A stretch of 64,000 bases of DNA from Comamonas kerstersii (GCF_008801935.1 NZ_VZOT01000001.1:62001-126000); one strand, 5' to 3'; counted from the first letter of the stretch, positions 45,448 to 54,011 are shown. Program-made: numbers and translations. Notes: generated by a model not told the origin, from the letters alone.

Positions 45448-46695
45448 TCAAGCACGCAACGGCACCACGTTCGCGCCGTTCGCTTTCGCTGCCTGCTGCC
45501 CAATCCAGTCTGCGATGCGCTGCACTTCGGGCTTGAGATATTGCAGGTGCGAAGTCTCAAGGTAGTGCTTGGCGGTCACACCGCGAGGCACATGGTTCGT
45601 CAGCAGTTCGATCTTGTGCAGATCAACTCCGCAGTTCGCTACACCGAACGTTGTGAAGGTGCGGCGCAGGTCGTGCGGCGTGATCTTCGTCCCTGCAACC
45701 TCGCTGACCTTCTTCATGGTGTCGCGCGGGTCTTTGATGTGCCCAGCCTTGCCCCAGGACGAGAACACGAACGGGCTACCCTCGACACGCTGGCGCGTAG
45801 TCAGTAACTGCACCGCCTGCGTGGATAGCGGCAGCCATACGGGGTTGCGGTTCTTCGGATCAGGCAGGTGCCACCAGCCTTCATCAAGGTTGATCCTGTC
45901 CCATGTCAGCGCCGCTGCTTCGCCAATGCGCGCACCAGTGAGCACGAGGAAGATCACAAGGTCGATGCTTGCCAGCGTGTCACGGTTGTAGGCTTGGTCG
46001 CGCCACTGCTGGAGGGCTGACCACACGGGGCCAATCTTCGATTCAGGGATGCGGGTCTTGCGCTCGGGCAGCGTCACCCAATCGTCTTTGAGCACTGCCA
46101 CGGGGTTGTGCAGGATCAGCGGGGTGCCGTCTGCGCGCTTGTACCTGCGACCAGCGAAATTTATCAAGGCGCGCAACACGCTGAACGCCTGCACCGCTTG
46201 ACCGGGTGCCGGTGCTTTGCCGCGTAGCCCCTTCGTCAGAATCTCGTTGTAGCGCTTGCGGCAGTCGTCTTCGGTGATGCCGGTGATGGGCTTGTGCTGC
46301 CATGCCTCAAAGGTTGTGGTCACATGCCGTTCAATCTCGCTCTTGCTGCTGTCCTTGAGCTTGCCCGGTCGCCCCATATAAGCGTCCGCGACCTGCCGCA
46401 GCGTCACCTTAGTTGCTTCGTCGGCCTTCTTCACGTCGCGCGGATCGATCCCCTCGCGCATACCTTGCAGCACCTTCCGGGCCTTCTCGCGCGCCTCGAA
46501 CTCTGTCCATTCACCGAAGGGGCCAATCGTGAAGCAGACGGCCTTACCCAGCACCCGGCCTTGAGCAACGAACACACGCTTGCCCGCAGCGGTGACGCGC
46601 AGCCCGTAGCCCTTGAGGGAATCGTCCCAGTGCATCGCGTAGCCCTCGGCGGGCGGTTGCACCTTGTCAATGAACGTCTTCGTCAGCTTCCCCAT
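45448..46695 (-). CDS. Tyrosine recombinase, P4-type integrase
   Basis: The protein has 415 residues. The N-terminal arm-binding domain (LTKTFIDKVQPP and LKGYGLRV) is of the P4/DUF4102 type. The catalytic residues are Arg256 in TGARIGE, Lys281, His341 and Arg344 in HDLRR, His368, and the nucleophile Tyr378 in KHYLE. All are present, so the enzyme should be active. It lies at the right end of the element, 160 bases from attR, and is responsible for integration at the tRNA-Ser anticodon loop. Confidence 0.95.
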   Translation of the reverse strand: MGKLTKTFIDKVQPPAEGYAMHWDDSLKGYGLRVTAAGKRVFVAQGRVLGKAVCFTIGPFGEWTEFEAREKARKVLQGMREGIDPRDVKKADEATKVTLRQVADAYMGRPGKLKDSSKSEIERHVTTTFEAWQHKPITGITEDDCRKRYNEILTKGLRGKAPAPGQAVQAFSVLRALINFAGRRYKRADGTPLILHNPVAVLKDDWVTLPERKTRIPESKIGPVWSALQQWRDQAYNRDTLASIDLVIFLVLTGARIGEAAALTWDRINLDEGWWHLPDPKNRNPVWLPLSTQAVQLLTTRQRVEGSPFVFSSWGKAGHIKDPRDTMKKVSEVAGTKITPHDLRRTFTTFGVANCGVDLHKIELLTNHVPRGVTAKHYLETSHLQYLKPEVQRIADWIGQQAAKANGANVVPLRA

Positions 46696-46853
46696 TTCCT
46701 TCTCCTAGACGCTTCTTTAGCGTATTGTTAGCAATCTAGGCAAGGGTAGGACAAGCTACGCCAAACATGCAACGATGATAAGTCGTTGAATTACAAAGGT
46801 GCAGCAAGCTAGACGGGGATGGGCCAAACTAGGTAAAATCAGCCCCCACAAAA

Positions 46854-46863
46854 CTTGAAAACT
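46854..46863. repeat. Right attachment core (attR) CTTGAAAACT
   Basis: Identical to 37991-38000. To its left the sequence belongs to the element (preceded by CCCACAAAA); to its right the host tRNA-Ser continues. Confidence 0.85.
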
Positions 46864-46911
46864 GCCGAAGGAGTGATCCTTCCGTGAGTTCGAATCTCAC
46901 AGCCTCCGCCA
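46854..46911 (+). pseudogene. 3' half of host tRNA-Ser(UGA)
   Basis: This half holds the rest of the anticodon arm (ACTGC), the long variable arm AAGGA/TCCTT, the T arm GTGAG-TTCGAAT-CTCAC, the acceptor strand AGCCTCC, the discriminator G and the encoded CCA. It pairs with the half at 37959-38000. On its own it has no promoter. The original terminator of the gene follows at 46918. Confidence 0.9.
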
Positions 46912-46917
46912 AATACA

Positions 46918-46953
46918 AAAGCCAAGTGATTGATTTCACTTGGCTTTTTTTAT
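46918..46953 (+). terminator. Terminator of the original tRNA-Ser gene
   Basis: The perfect 12-bp stem AAAGCCAAGTGA/TCACTTGGCTTT with a 6-base loop is followed by T. Confidence 0.9.
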
Positions 46954-47066
46954 TTCTGCCAACGTTTCATCGGCAATTCCGCCGTACAAAGACTGCTGGT
47001 TTGATGAACCACGTCCTATTGCCCGAGAATCCATAGACTGCAAGAATGGCCACAAGGAGGTTGAGC

Positions 47067-47357
47067 ATGACAACTTACCGCCAACTACTCAGCCAAAGAG
47101 AGCGTATACGCGCAATCGTGGCGCGCCACAAGGGTGCCAATCCGCGCGTGTTCGGATCAGTTGCATCAGGCACGCAAGGTGAAGCCAGTGATGTGGATCT
47201 CTTGATCGACATGATGCCTGGCGGCAGCTTGCTCGATTTGGTCAATATGCAGAGAGAGCTCAGCCAGGAAATTGGCGTTCAATTCGATGTAAACACCCCT
47301 CGCAGCCTCCCCAAGAAATGGCGCGATTCCGTGGTGCAAAAGGCAGTGGCACTGTGA
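47067..47357 (+). CDS. MntA-type nucleotidyltransferase antitoxin
   Basis: The protein has 96 residues from MTTYRQLLS, with AGGAGG upstream. It has the minimal nucleotidyltransferase motif GSx10DxD: Gly30-Ser31, then Asp42 and Asp44 in GSVASGTQGEASDVDLLID. Proteins of this type add AMP to a tyrosine of the partner HEPN toxin and so neutralise it. The next gene encodes that toxin and overlaps it by 4 bases (GTGA). The pair lies just outside attR of the integrated element. Confidence 0.9.
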   Translation: MTTYRQLLSQRERIRAIVARHKGANPRVFGSVASGTQGEASDVDLLIDMMPGGSLLDLVNMQRELSQEIGVQFDVNTPRSLPKKWRDSVVQKAVAL

Positions 47358-47755
47358 GCAAGGATCCTGTCAAGCCAGAGAGACTGTCTGACTATCTGCA
47401 AGATGCCATCAAGCGCATCGATATGGCCAGCCAATACCTGAGCAGCGCATCACCAGAGATGCAAGACAGGCTTTGCGATGAAGACGATGACGCCATCGAA
47501 GTCAACATGCTGCGCGACGCATTGGTTCGCTGCATAGAAGTCGTTGGGCAATGCCTTCACAATGCACAGACAGCCAACCCAGAGTTGGTGGAACAGCATG
47601 CGCTGAATGCTTCTGGCTGGTGGAGTATGCGCTCAAAAATCAGCCATGGCTATGACGGAATCCAATATGAGATTGTCTTGGCCGTCATCCAGAAGGACAT
47701 GCCTGCACTCAGAGACAAGCTTGTGGCTGCACTTGGAATGTGCGAGCGACAGTAA
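47354..47755 (+). CDS. HepT-type HEPN toxin (DUF86)
   Basis: The protein has 133 residues starting at GTG within the end of the antitoxin gene. It has the HEPN ribonuclease motif Rx4HxY as RSKISHGY (Arg93, His98, Tyr100). The tyrosine is the residue that MntA adenylylates in studied systems. An acidic N-terminal half (CDEDDDAIEVN) is followed by helices. It most likely cleaves RNA under stress or phage infection. An alternative longer frame begins at 47318 but lacks a ribosome binding site. Confidence 0.9.
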   Translation: MSKDPVKPERLSDYLQDAIKRIDMASQYLSSASPEMQDRLCDEDDDAIEVNMLRDALVRCIEVVGQCLHNAQTANPELVEQHALNASGWWSMRSKISHGYDGIQYEIVLAVIQKDMPALRDKLVAALGMCERQ

Positions 47756-47909
47756 TCTGCCCTACCCAATCCAATCTCCAGCCATCGGCAGTTTGCAGTG
47801 CCTGATTGCCAAACACCGAGTCCAACGTCTGCAGACTTTGCGACCATGACTCCTGCACAGGAAGCCTGTGCCCCCACCTTACCCAACAGAGGAAAGTGGG
47901 CATCTCCCC

Positions 47910-48605
47910 TCACACCAACCCACACACCGGAATCGCCGCGCCGTGGACGGCGCTTGCGCCGTCCGAAGTGAGGAAGGCGATCACCTCGGCCAGCGCCTGG
48001 GGCTTGACCCACTGCGCGGGGTCGGCATCGGGCATGGCGGCGCGGTTGTCGGGGGTGTCGATGATGGAGGGCAGCACGCAGTTCACGTTGATGCCCTGGT
48101 GCTTGAGTTCGGCGGACATGGCTTCGGTCAGCCGGATCAGGGCGCTCTTGGAGGCGCTGTAGGCGCCCATGTGGGCACCGCCCTTCAGGGCCGCCCCTGC
48201 ACCCACGGTGACAAAGCTGCCGCGCTGTTGCTGGCACATGCCGGGGATGACGGCGGCTGCCACGTGCAGCAGGGCTTTGGCGTTAAGGTCCATCAGAAAA
48301 TGCCAGGTGGCGTCAGACGTGGTGTGCACCGCCTCGCCCATGCGAAAGCCGCCGGCGATATGGCAGCACACATCGATGCTGCCAAAGCGTGACTGTGCCC
48401 AGGCGATTTCGCTGGCCACCTGTTCGCGCTTGAGCAGGTCTACAGGCAGCAGTATTTCATTGTCGCGCTCGCCAAACACTTGTTCGAGTGCCTGTTCATT
48501 GCGGTCAGCCAGAATCAGACGCAGGCCATCCTGCCGAAAACGTGCGGCAACGGCCTGCCCTAGCTGGCCAGCGGCACCTGTAATCAAAACGGTTTTGGTG
48601 GTCAT
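47910..48605 (-). CDS. SDR family protein, candidate dihydropteridine reductase
   Basis: This 231-residue short-chain dehydrogenase has nucleotide motif GAAGQLG (10-16) and Tyr149/Lys153 in YSASK. The usual catalytic serine, about 13 residues before the tyrosine, is replaced by Gly/Ala in VTVGAGAALKGG. The same substitution and a similar GAxAAL block occur in mammalian quinonoid dihydropteridine reductase. It overlaps the end of phhA by 4 bases and follows phhB, so it may recycle the pterin cofactor of phenylalanine hydroxylase. That role is inferred from position and motif. Confidence 0.8.
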   Translation of the reverse strand: MTTKTVLITGAAGQLGQAVAARFRQDGLRLILADRNEQALEQVFGERDNEILLPVDLLKREQVASEIAWAQSRFGSIDVCCHIAGGFRMGEAVHTTSDATWHFLMDLNAKALLHVAAAVIPGMCQQQRGSFVTVGAGAALKGGAHMGAYSASKSALIRLTEAMSAELKHQGINVNCVLPSIIDTPDNRAAMPDADPAQWVKPQALAEVIAFLTSDGASAVHGAAIPVCGLV

Positions 48606-49501
48606 TGCTTTCCCTTGTGCGTTGGATGCTGGTGATAGCGGCCTGTGCCACGGTGCAGCAGCTTGTCAGATGGCAGCACATCGCCCGGCTCGTAGCAGGG
48701 TGCATGGGCTACGCGCGCATACACCGGCGCAAAGTCGATGTTCGCAAGATTGAGCAAATCGTCAAAGTGCTGCAGCACGAAGTAGGTTTCCTGAAAGTCG
48801 TCGATGCGGTAGTGGGTGCGCATCACGCGCTCCAGTTCAAACTGAATGCGGTTGGGGGAAGTGTCTTCCACTGAAAAAACAGTTTCTGCAGGCGAAGAAG
48901 CAATGCCTGCGCCATAGATGCGCAGCCCGTCTGCCTGCTGCACCAGGCCAAACTCTACGGTGTACCAGTAGACCCGGGCCAGGTTATCGAGCGCGCCCAG
49001 CGCCTTGGCGCGCAGGCCGCCCTGACCGTATGCCTGCAGGTAGTCCGCCATGACCGGGTTCATGAGCATGGGCACATGGCCGAATACGTCATGAAAGACG
49101 TCGGGCTCTTCCAGATAGTCCAGCTCATGCGGTTTGCGGATGAAATGGCCTGCCGGAAAGCGGCGGTTGGCCAGGTGATCAAAAAACACATCGTCTGGCA
49201 CCAGACCGGGCACGGCCACGACCTGCCAGCCCGTGCGCTGCATGAGCTTTTCAGACAGTGCCTCAAAGTTCGGAATCTGCTCCGGGCCAATGGGCAAGTC
49301 CTGCAGGCCACGCATGAATTCGTCACACGCCCGGCCGGGCAGCAGCCTGCTTTGCCGCTCGAACAAGGTCTTCCAGATGCCATGCTCCTGCGCGGTGTAG
49401 GCACTCCAGTTCTGGTCCGTGGTCCAGTCGGGGCGCTCAGGCTGGTGATCTGCGCCTGCGGCCAGGCCGTGCTTGGTGCTTGCTTGGTGTTGCTGCAGCA
49501 T
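48602..49501 (-). CDS. phhA: Phenylalanine 4-monooxygenase
   Basis: This 299-residue, iron- and pterin-dependent enzyme converts phenylalanine to tyrosine. The iron ligands are His137 and His142 in VFHDVFGHVPML and Glu183 in YWYTVEFGLV, at positions like those of the Chromobacterium enzyme. The length matches the bacterial single-domain form, with no regulatory domain. It lies 15 bases after phhB. No phhR regulator is seen in the window. Confidence 0.96.
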   Translation of the reverse strand: MLQQHQASTKHGLAAGADHQPERPDWTTDQNWSAYTAQEHGIWKTLFERQSRLLPGRACDEFMRGLQDLPIGPEQIPNFEALSEKLMQRTGWQVVAVPGLVPDDVFFDHLANRRFPAGHFIRKPHELDYLEEPDVFHDVFGHVPMLMNPVMADYLQAYGQGGLRAKALGALDNLARVYWYTVEFGLVQQADGLRIYGAGIASSPAETVFSVEDTSPNRIQFELERVMRTHYRIDDFQETYFVLQHFDDLLNLANIDFAPVYARVAHAPCYEPGDVLPSDKLLHRGTGRYHQHPTHKGKQ

Positions 49502-49516
49502 AGGGCCTCCTCCATG

Positions 49517-49825
49517 TCACAGCGTCTGCTGGTGCAACGCCTGTGCGATGCGGTCCATCTGCTGCGCCATCTGGGTGTCCTGAATGGACAGCCCCTCTAC
49601 GTCATGCGTAGTCAGCGTGACCGACACCCGGTTGTAGACGTTGAACCACTCCGGATGGTGGTTGTGCTTTTCCGCATACAGGGCAACCTGGGCCATGAAA
49701 GCGAAGGCCTGGGCAAAGTCATGAAACACAAAGTCGCGCGCGATCAGACCGCCGCGCTCGTCCTTGAACGTCCAGTCCGGCAGGTCGGGCAGCAGCTTTG
49801 CGCGCAGGTTTTGATCCAGCTTCAT
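49517..49825 (-). CDS. phhB: 4a-hydroxytetrahydrobiopterin dehydratase
   Basis: The protein has 102 residues from MKLDQNLRAK. The signature HNHHPEWFNVYN with VTLTTHD carries the catalytic histidines (His56, His57, His74). The enzyme dehydrates the 4a-carbinolamine pterin released by PhhA, so the cofactor can be reduced again. It is the first gene of the phhB-phhA-SDR operon. The frame extends upstream to 49909, but the chosen start matches the family length. Confidence 0.95.
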   Translation of the reverse strand: MKLDQNLRAKLLPDLPDWTFKDERGGLIARDFVFHDFAQAFAFMAQVALYAEKHNHHPEWFNVYNRVSVTLTTHDVEGLSIQDTQMAQQMDRIAQALHQQTL

Positions 49826-51325
49826 ACGTCCAAACTCCTCGGTGTGGATGGCGCCGTGCGATGGAATGCGCCGTATCTCAGCATAGGTGCAACAGCGCTG
49901 TGCTTGCACCCTGAGTGACGCCAGCCCTTGAGGGTGCAGACAGGCCAGCCATTGCTTGTCGCCATCAGTGATCTGGCAGCAATCACTGTAGGTGCGAACA
50001 GGTGAATATTTATTGCAAATTCCCGCTGTGTAAACCCTTGTTTAGTAAATATTCATGCACATATGAAAATAAAAAAGAATAAATCGAGCTTGATTTTTCA
50101 TATTTACAGATTTTTCATGCTTGAAAGCAATAGCATGCTTGCTCACATGCACGGCCCGCATCAGCAGCTGCCTGCAGCAGCCCCCCACTCTCTGGGCAAT
50201 AGCACTCTCAAGTGCTTAACCCGGCAACGGAGCCAGCTCGCCGGTCTGCATGCTTGCGCTTGACGAAATGCCGTGCCTGCTGATGTCTGCCTTGGGAATT
50301 GATGGAGCCATAGGGCGCGACCAAGATTGCCTGGGGGCGCATTGTCTTGGTATGTCTGTGCAGCAGCCCAGTCTATGGAGATAGGGACGGGTGTTGCGTG
50401 ACGCATGGCAAGGAACGCCCTGCCAAAGAGCACCCCAAAGGCAAGCCGTGTGCTGACCCGCCACCAATTCTTGGCGTCTGGATGAGCCATTCCGCACAGG
50501 GCTTCACGAGCACATACCCATCTCGACACCCTCTGTATGCGACGGTTTTTTACACACCAAGCTCATCTTTTGATAGTAGCCAACGCTTGAAATACGGGAA
50601 CTTTGAGGAAGTTTCTGTGTTGAACCCAGAAAGCAAGGCGCTAAATGCTCTGGAAAAATGAGCTGAGAAATAGCGCTTTGCAAGATTCATAAATTTGTGC
50701 TAGCAGCTTTTACAACAGAGCCGCGGCATTTCAAGAGCTGCAGCCGCAGCCCTGCTGGCTCCACAAGGTGTGCCCTCACCATCTGCATCGCCACCAAGAG
50801 CCCGGAAAGGCACAAGGCGGCAGCACATTGACCGCGTTTGAGGAACAGGGTGGCGTGGATGCTTTCACGCATAAAAATTTGAAAAATCAATCTTTTATGC
50901 ATGATTTTTCATGCCAGCAAACTTTTTAAATAGTTTGAAATGAAGATGTTTTTTTAATCAATACCTGCTTAAAAATAATCTTCAAATGCCTTTATACCCA
51001 GCAATCTGTTAGCGCTATCTAAAATAGAAAATTAAAGACATGGTTTTGTTAATTTCCAAATTTCAGTAATTTCTGAAAATTTGAAAAACTAAAGAATTCA
51101 AAAGAAGTTAGCGCAAGCTTTCCCACAGAATCCCATGATTACGCAATGGGTTATATAGGGTAAACCCTAGACACCAAAAATCAGAGGCATAGAATTTTTT
51201 TCGATGTACCCACTCGATGTTTTTCAGTGGGCGCATTGCTATGCCATGCCTTTTTATTTATGAACAGATATGAGGAAAAGCATCCAGAAAACGCTTTGCT
51301 TATATCGAAACAGTAAATAACAAGC
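49826..51325. other. 1.5 kb AT-rich gap without a supported gene
   Basis: No reading frame here resembles a known protein, and the few open frames are short and lack ribosome binding sites. From about 50550 the sequence is much richer in A and T than the rest of the window. A perfect 9-bp inverted repeat GAATATTTA (50004-50012)/TAAATATTC (50046-50054) lies upstream of phhB, and a TAGGGT-type palindrome at 51155-51170 lies upstream of the PQQ dehydrogenase. Confidence 0.6.
51155..51170. promoter_or_regulatory. Palindrome ATAGGGTAAACCCTAG before the PQQ dehydrogenase gene
   Basis: It is 155 bases before the start codon and resembles the palindrome before maeB (31783-31800). Both share TAGGGTAA, one variable base, C, one variable base, CTAG. 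Confidence 0.4.
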
Positions 51326-53815
51326 ATGGACAACTTAACCAATGGATATTTAAAAATGACTGATGATGATCGCTCTCAAAAGGGCAGTCTCTCCATCGGA
51401 AGCGCAGCGAGGGTAATCTTTTCGCTGGTAGTGCTACTTGTGGCACTGGGCATGATCTACGGTGGTATCAAGCTCGTGTCGCTCGGTGGTTCGACCTATT
51501 ACCTGATCGCGGGTCTGGCTTACGTTGTGCTGGCAGGCCTGCTGCAGTGGCGCAAGCGCATTGCCATCATTGCTTCGACAGTGATCTTTGTGCTGACCTG
51601 CATCTGGGCCCTGTGTGAAGTCGGTGGCCTGCGCTACTGGGAACTGCTGCCCCGCCTGGTGATTCCTGCACTGATCATGATGTGCAGCCTGTGGGTTGGT
51701 GCGACAGCACCTGGCGTGACACAAAGCGGCCGCCGCGTAGCCAATGGCTTTGGCTGGGCTTTCTTTGCAGCACTGCTGGCTACACTGGTTGCAGCCTTCT
51801 TCCCCCATGGCACCGTGCTCAAGCCTGAAGCGCTGTCTGATGCTTCCGAGCACAACAACCAAGCCGAAGAAGCAGCACCTGCTGACTGGGAATTCTTTGG
51901 CCGCAGCGGCACTGGTACCCGTTTTGCTCCTTACTCGGACATCACGCCCGAGAACGTGGACAAGCTGGAAGTGGCCTGGACTTACCGCACTGGCCGCCGT
52001 ATCACCGGCCCTGCCATCGGTGTGGATGAGAACACGCCTACTCAGATTGGCAACCGCATTTTCACCTGCACTCCCGAGAACGTGATTGCTGCGCTGGATG
52101 CCGACACTGGTAAGGAACTGTGGAAGTTCGACCCCAAGGCACACAGTGAAGAGCACGTGACTTGCCGTGGCGTGGGTTACTACGACATCGACAAGGATGA
52201 CACACTGGCCGCTGAAGTGAAGGCAGCGTATGCCGACGTGCAGCAATGCCGCCAGCGTATCATCGTCTCCGCAGTGGATGCCCGTCTGTTCGCAGTGGAT
52301 GCCAAGAACGGCCAACTGTGTGATGACTTTGGTGACCACGGCTATGTGGACCTGAAGAAGGGCATGGGCCCCACCGAAGTCAGCAAGCGTTACCACCCCA
52401 CAGCTGCTCCTGTTGTGATGAACAACCAGGTAGTGGTTGGCGGCTGGGTGCGTGACATTGTGCACGGTGAACCTTCCGGCGCAGTGCGTTCTTACGACGT
52501 GCTGAACGGCAAGCTGGCATGGGTGTGGGACGTTGGTACCGAAGATGCTGAAGGCAATCAAAAGCCTGCAGACCAAGCTGAGGCAGACGGCCATACACTG
52601 GAAACACCTAACGTGTGGACAGTGCCTACCTTCGACAAGGAACTGAACCTGGTTTACCTGCCTACAGGTAACGGCCCTCCTGACTACTGGGGTGGTGACC
52701 GTAACGAAGCCAAGGAAAAGTACGGTTCGGCCATCGTTGCCGTGGATGCTTCCACTGGTAAGCGCAAGTGGGTCTTCCAGACCGTGCACCACGACGTGTG
52801 GGACTTTGACATCCCATCGCAACCTGTGTTGTTCGACATGAAGAACGACAAGGGCGAGAAGGTGCCTGCACTGATCCAATCCACCAAGATGGGCTTCATC
52901 TTCGTGCTGGACCGCCGCACTGGTGAGCCTGTGACCGAAGTGGAAGAGCGTCCTGTGCCTACCGAACCCGCAGCCGTGGGCGAGAAGCTGTCTCCTACAC
53001 AGCCTTTCTCCGTGGGTATGCCTACCATCGGTGTCGATCCTCTGGACGAAACCAAGATGTGGGGTATGACCACATTCGACCAGCTGTACTGCCGCATCAT
53101 GTTCAAGGATTCCCTGTACCTGGGTCCTTACACCCCTCCAGGAGAAAAGCCTTACATCGAATGGCCTAGCCTGCTGGGTGGCATGAACTGGGGTGGTATC
53201 TCCGTCGACGAAAAGCGTGGCCTGATGTTCGTGAACGATATGCGCATGCCTTTGCGTATGTCTCTGGTGACTCAGGAAGAAGCCAAGAACTACAAGGTTA
53301 CGACCGACGAAGTGCCTGGCTTCATGGGCACCATCCGTCCTCAGATCGCCGGTATCTACGGTGGTGTGAAGATCGACATCCTGCAATCGCCTCTGGGTGT
53401 GCCTTGTAACAACCCTCCATTCGGTTCGATGACTGCCATCGACCTGAACACTCGCCAGATCGTGTGGCAAGTGCCTATGGGTACCGTGGAAGACACAGGC
53501 CCTCTGGGTGTGAAGACTGGCATGCACATGCCTATCGGTATGCCTACACTGGGTGGCCCCACATCGACCGCTTCGGGCCTGGTGTTCTTTGCCGGTACAC
53601 AGGACAACTACCTGCGAGCCCTGGACTCCAAGACTGGCGAAGAAGTGTGGAAGGCACGTCTGCCTGTAGCCGCCGTGGCCGCACCTCTGGTGTACAAGTC
53701 GCCTGAAACTGGCAAGCAGTACGTGGTGATCTCGGCCGGTGGCGCTTCCAAGTCCAAGGACCTGGGCGACTACGTGATTGCCTACGCTCTGCCTGACAAC
53801 CTGGGCAAGAAGTAA
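51326..53815 (+). CDS. Membrane-bound PQQ-dependent dehydrogenase (glucose/quinate/shikimate family)
   Basis: The protein has 829 residues. The N-terminal region (about 25-165) has five membrane helices, as in glucose and quinate dehydrogenases. A periplasmic eight-bladed PQQ propeller follows, starting at DWEFFGRSGTGTRFAPYSDITPENV. Motifs such as EELWKFDPK-like DTGKELWKFDPK and TVHHDVWDFDIPSQP are typical. It oxidises a sugar or a cyclic alcohol such as quinate in the periplasm and passes electrons to ubiquinone. Proline is mostly CCT here, unlike neighbouring genes, which use CCC and CCG. No pqq biosynthesis genes are in the window. A second in-frame start lies at 51356. Confidence 0.92.
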   Translation: MDNLTNGYLKMTDDDRSQKGSLSIGSAARVIFSLVVLLVALGMIYGGIKLVSLGGSTYYLIAGLAYVVLAGLLQWRKRIAIIASTVIFVLTCIWALCEVGGLRYWELLPRLVIPALIMMCSLWVGATAPGVTQSGRRVANGFGWAFFAALLATLVAAFFPHGTVLKPEALSDASEHNNQAEEAAPADWEFFGRSGTGTRFAPYSDITPENVDKLEVAWTYRTGRRITGPAIGVDENTPTQIGNRIFTCTPENVIAALDADTGKELWKFDPKAHSEEHVTCRGVGYYDIDKDDTLAAEVKAAYADVQQCRQRIIVSAVDARLFAVDAKNGQLCDDFGDHGYVDLKKGMGPTEVSKRYHPTAAPVVMNNQVVVGGWVRDIVHGEPSGAVRSYDVLNGKLAWVWDVGTEDAEGNQKPADQAEADGHTLETPNVWTVPTFDKELNLVYLPTGNGPPDYWGGDRNEAKEKYGSAIVAVDASTGKRKWVFQTVHHDVWDFDIPSQPVLFDMKNDKGEKVPALIQSTKMGFIFVLDRRTGEPVTEVEERPVPTEPAAVGEKLSPTQPFSVGMPTIGVDPLDETKMWGMTTFDQLYCRIMFKDSLYLGPYTPPGEKPYIEWPSLLGGMNWGGISVDEKRGLMFVNDMRMPLRMSLVTQEEAKNYKVTTDEVPGFMGTIRPQIAGIYGGVKIDILQSPLGVPCNNPPFGSMTAIDLNTRQIVWQVPMGTVEDTGPLGVKTGMHMPIGMPTLGGPTSTASGLVFFAGTQDNYLRALDSKTGEEVWKARLPVAAVAAPLVYKSPETGKQYVVISAGGASKSKDLGDYVIAYALPDNLGKK

Positions 53816-53960
53816 GCAGCTTCACCGCACAGTGCTGGTTCAGATCGCCAAGGTCTGAACCAGCCACTAAGACCCGTCAGCATCTGGCTGGTCTCTCAGC
53901 CCGCCGCTGCGGGCTTGAGGCAGTGAAAGACGCTTGCTCTTCGCCAAGAAGATCATGCTT

Positions 53961-53987
53961 ATCCCCGCTTCGGCGGGGATTTTTTTT
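53961..53987 (+). terminator. Terminator after PQQ dehydrogenase
   Basis: The stem ATCCCCGC/GCGGGGAT with a TTCG tetraloop is followed by seven T. Confidence 0.93.
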
Positions 53988-54011
53988 GTGCCTGCAAGGC
54001 CCCAAAAAGCA

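Larger units (their letters stand above)
38001..46863. mobile_element. Integrative element (about 8.9 kb) in tRNA-Ser, P4-integrase type
   Basis: It is bounded by the CTTGAAAACT repeats and by the two halves of a tRNA-Ser gene. From left to right it holds a complete tRNA-Ser(UGA), two plus-strand unknown genes, a minus-strand block of six small genes that includes a DUF5681 protein, a plus-strand unknown gene, a DUF3987-like ATPase, an AlpA-like DNA-binding protein and a P4-type integrase at the right end. No capsid, tail or conjugation genes are present, which fits a phage satellite or a small mobilisable island. Confidence 0.88.

Noticed and set aside
50161-50902. Several short frames of 60-120 codons in the AT-rich gap
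   Set aside because: They lack ribosome binding sites, similarity to known families and coding-like composition; left as intergenic.
51434-53527. Long minus-strand frame opposite the PQQ dehydrogenase
   Set aside because: Composition is His-rich and motif-free, as expected from an antisense frame; the plus strand encodes a clear PQQ propeller.
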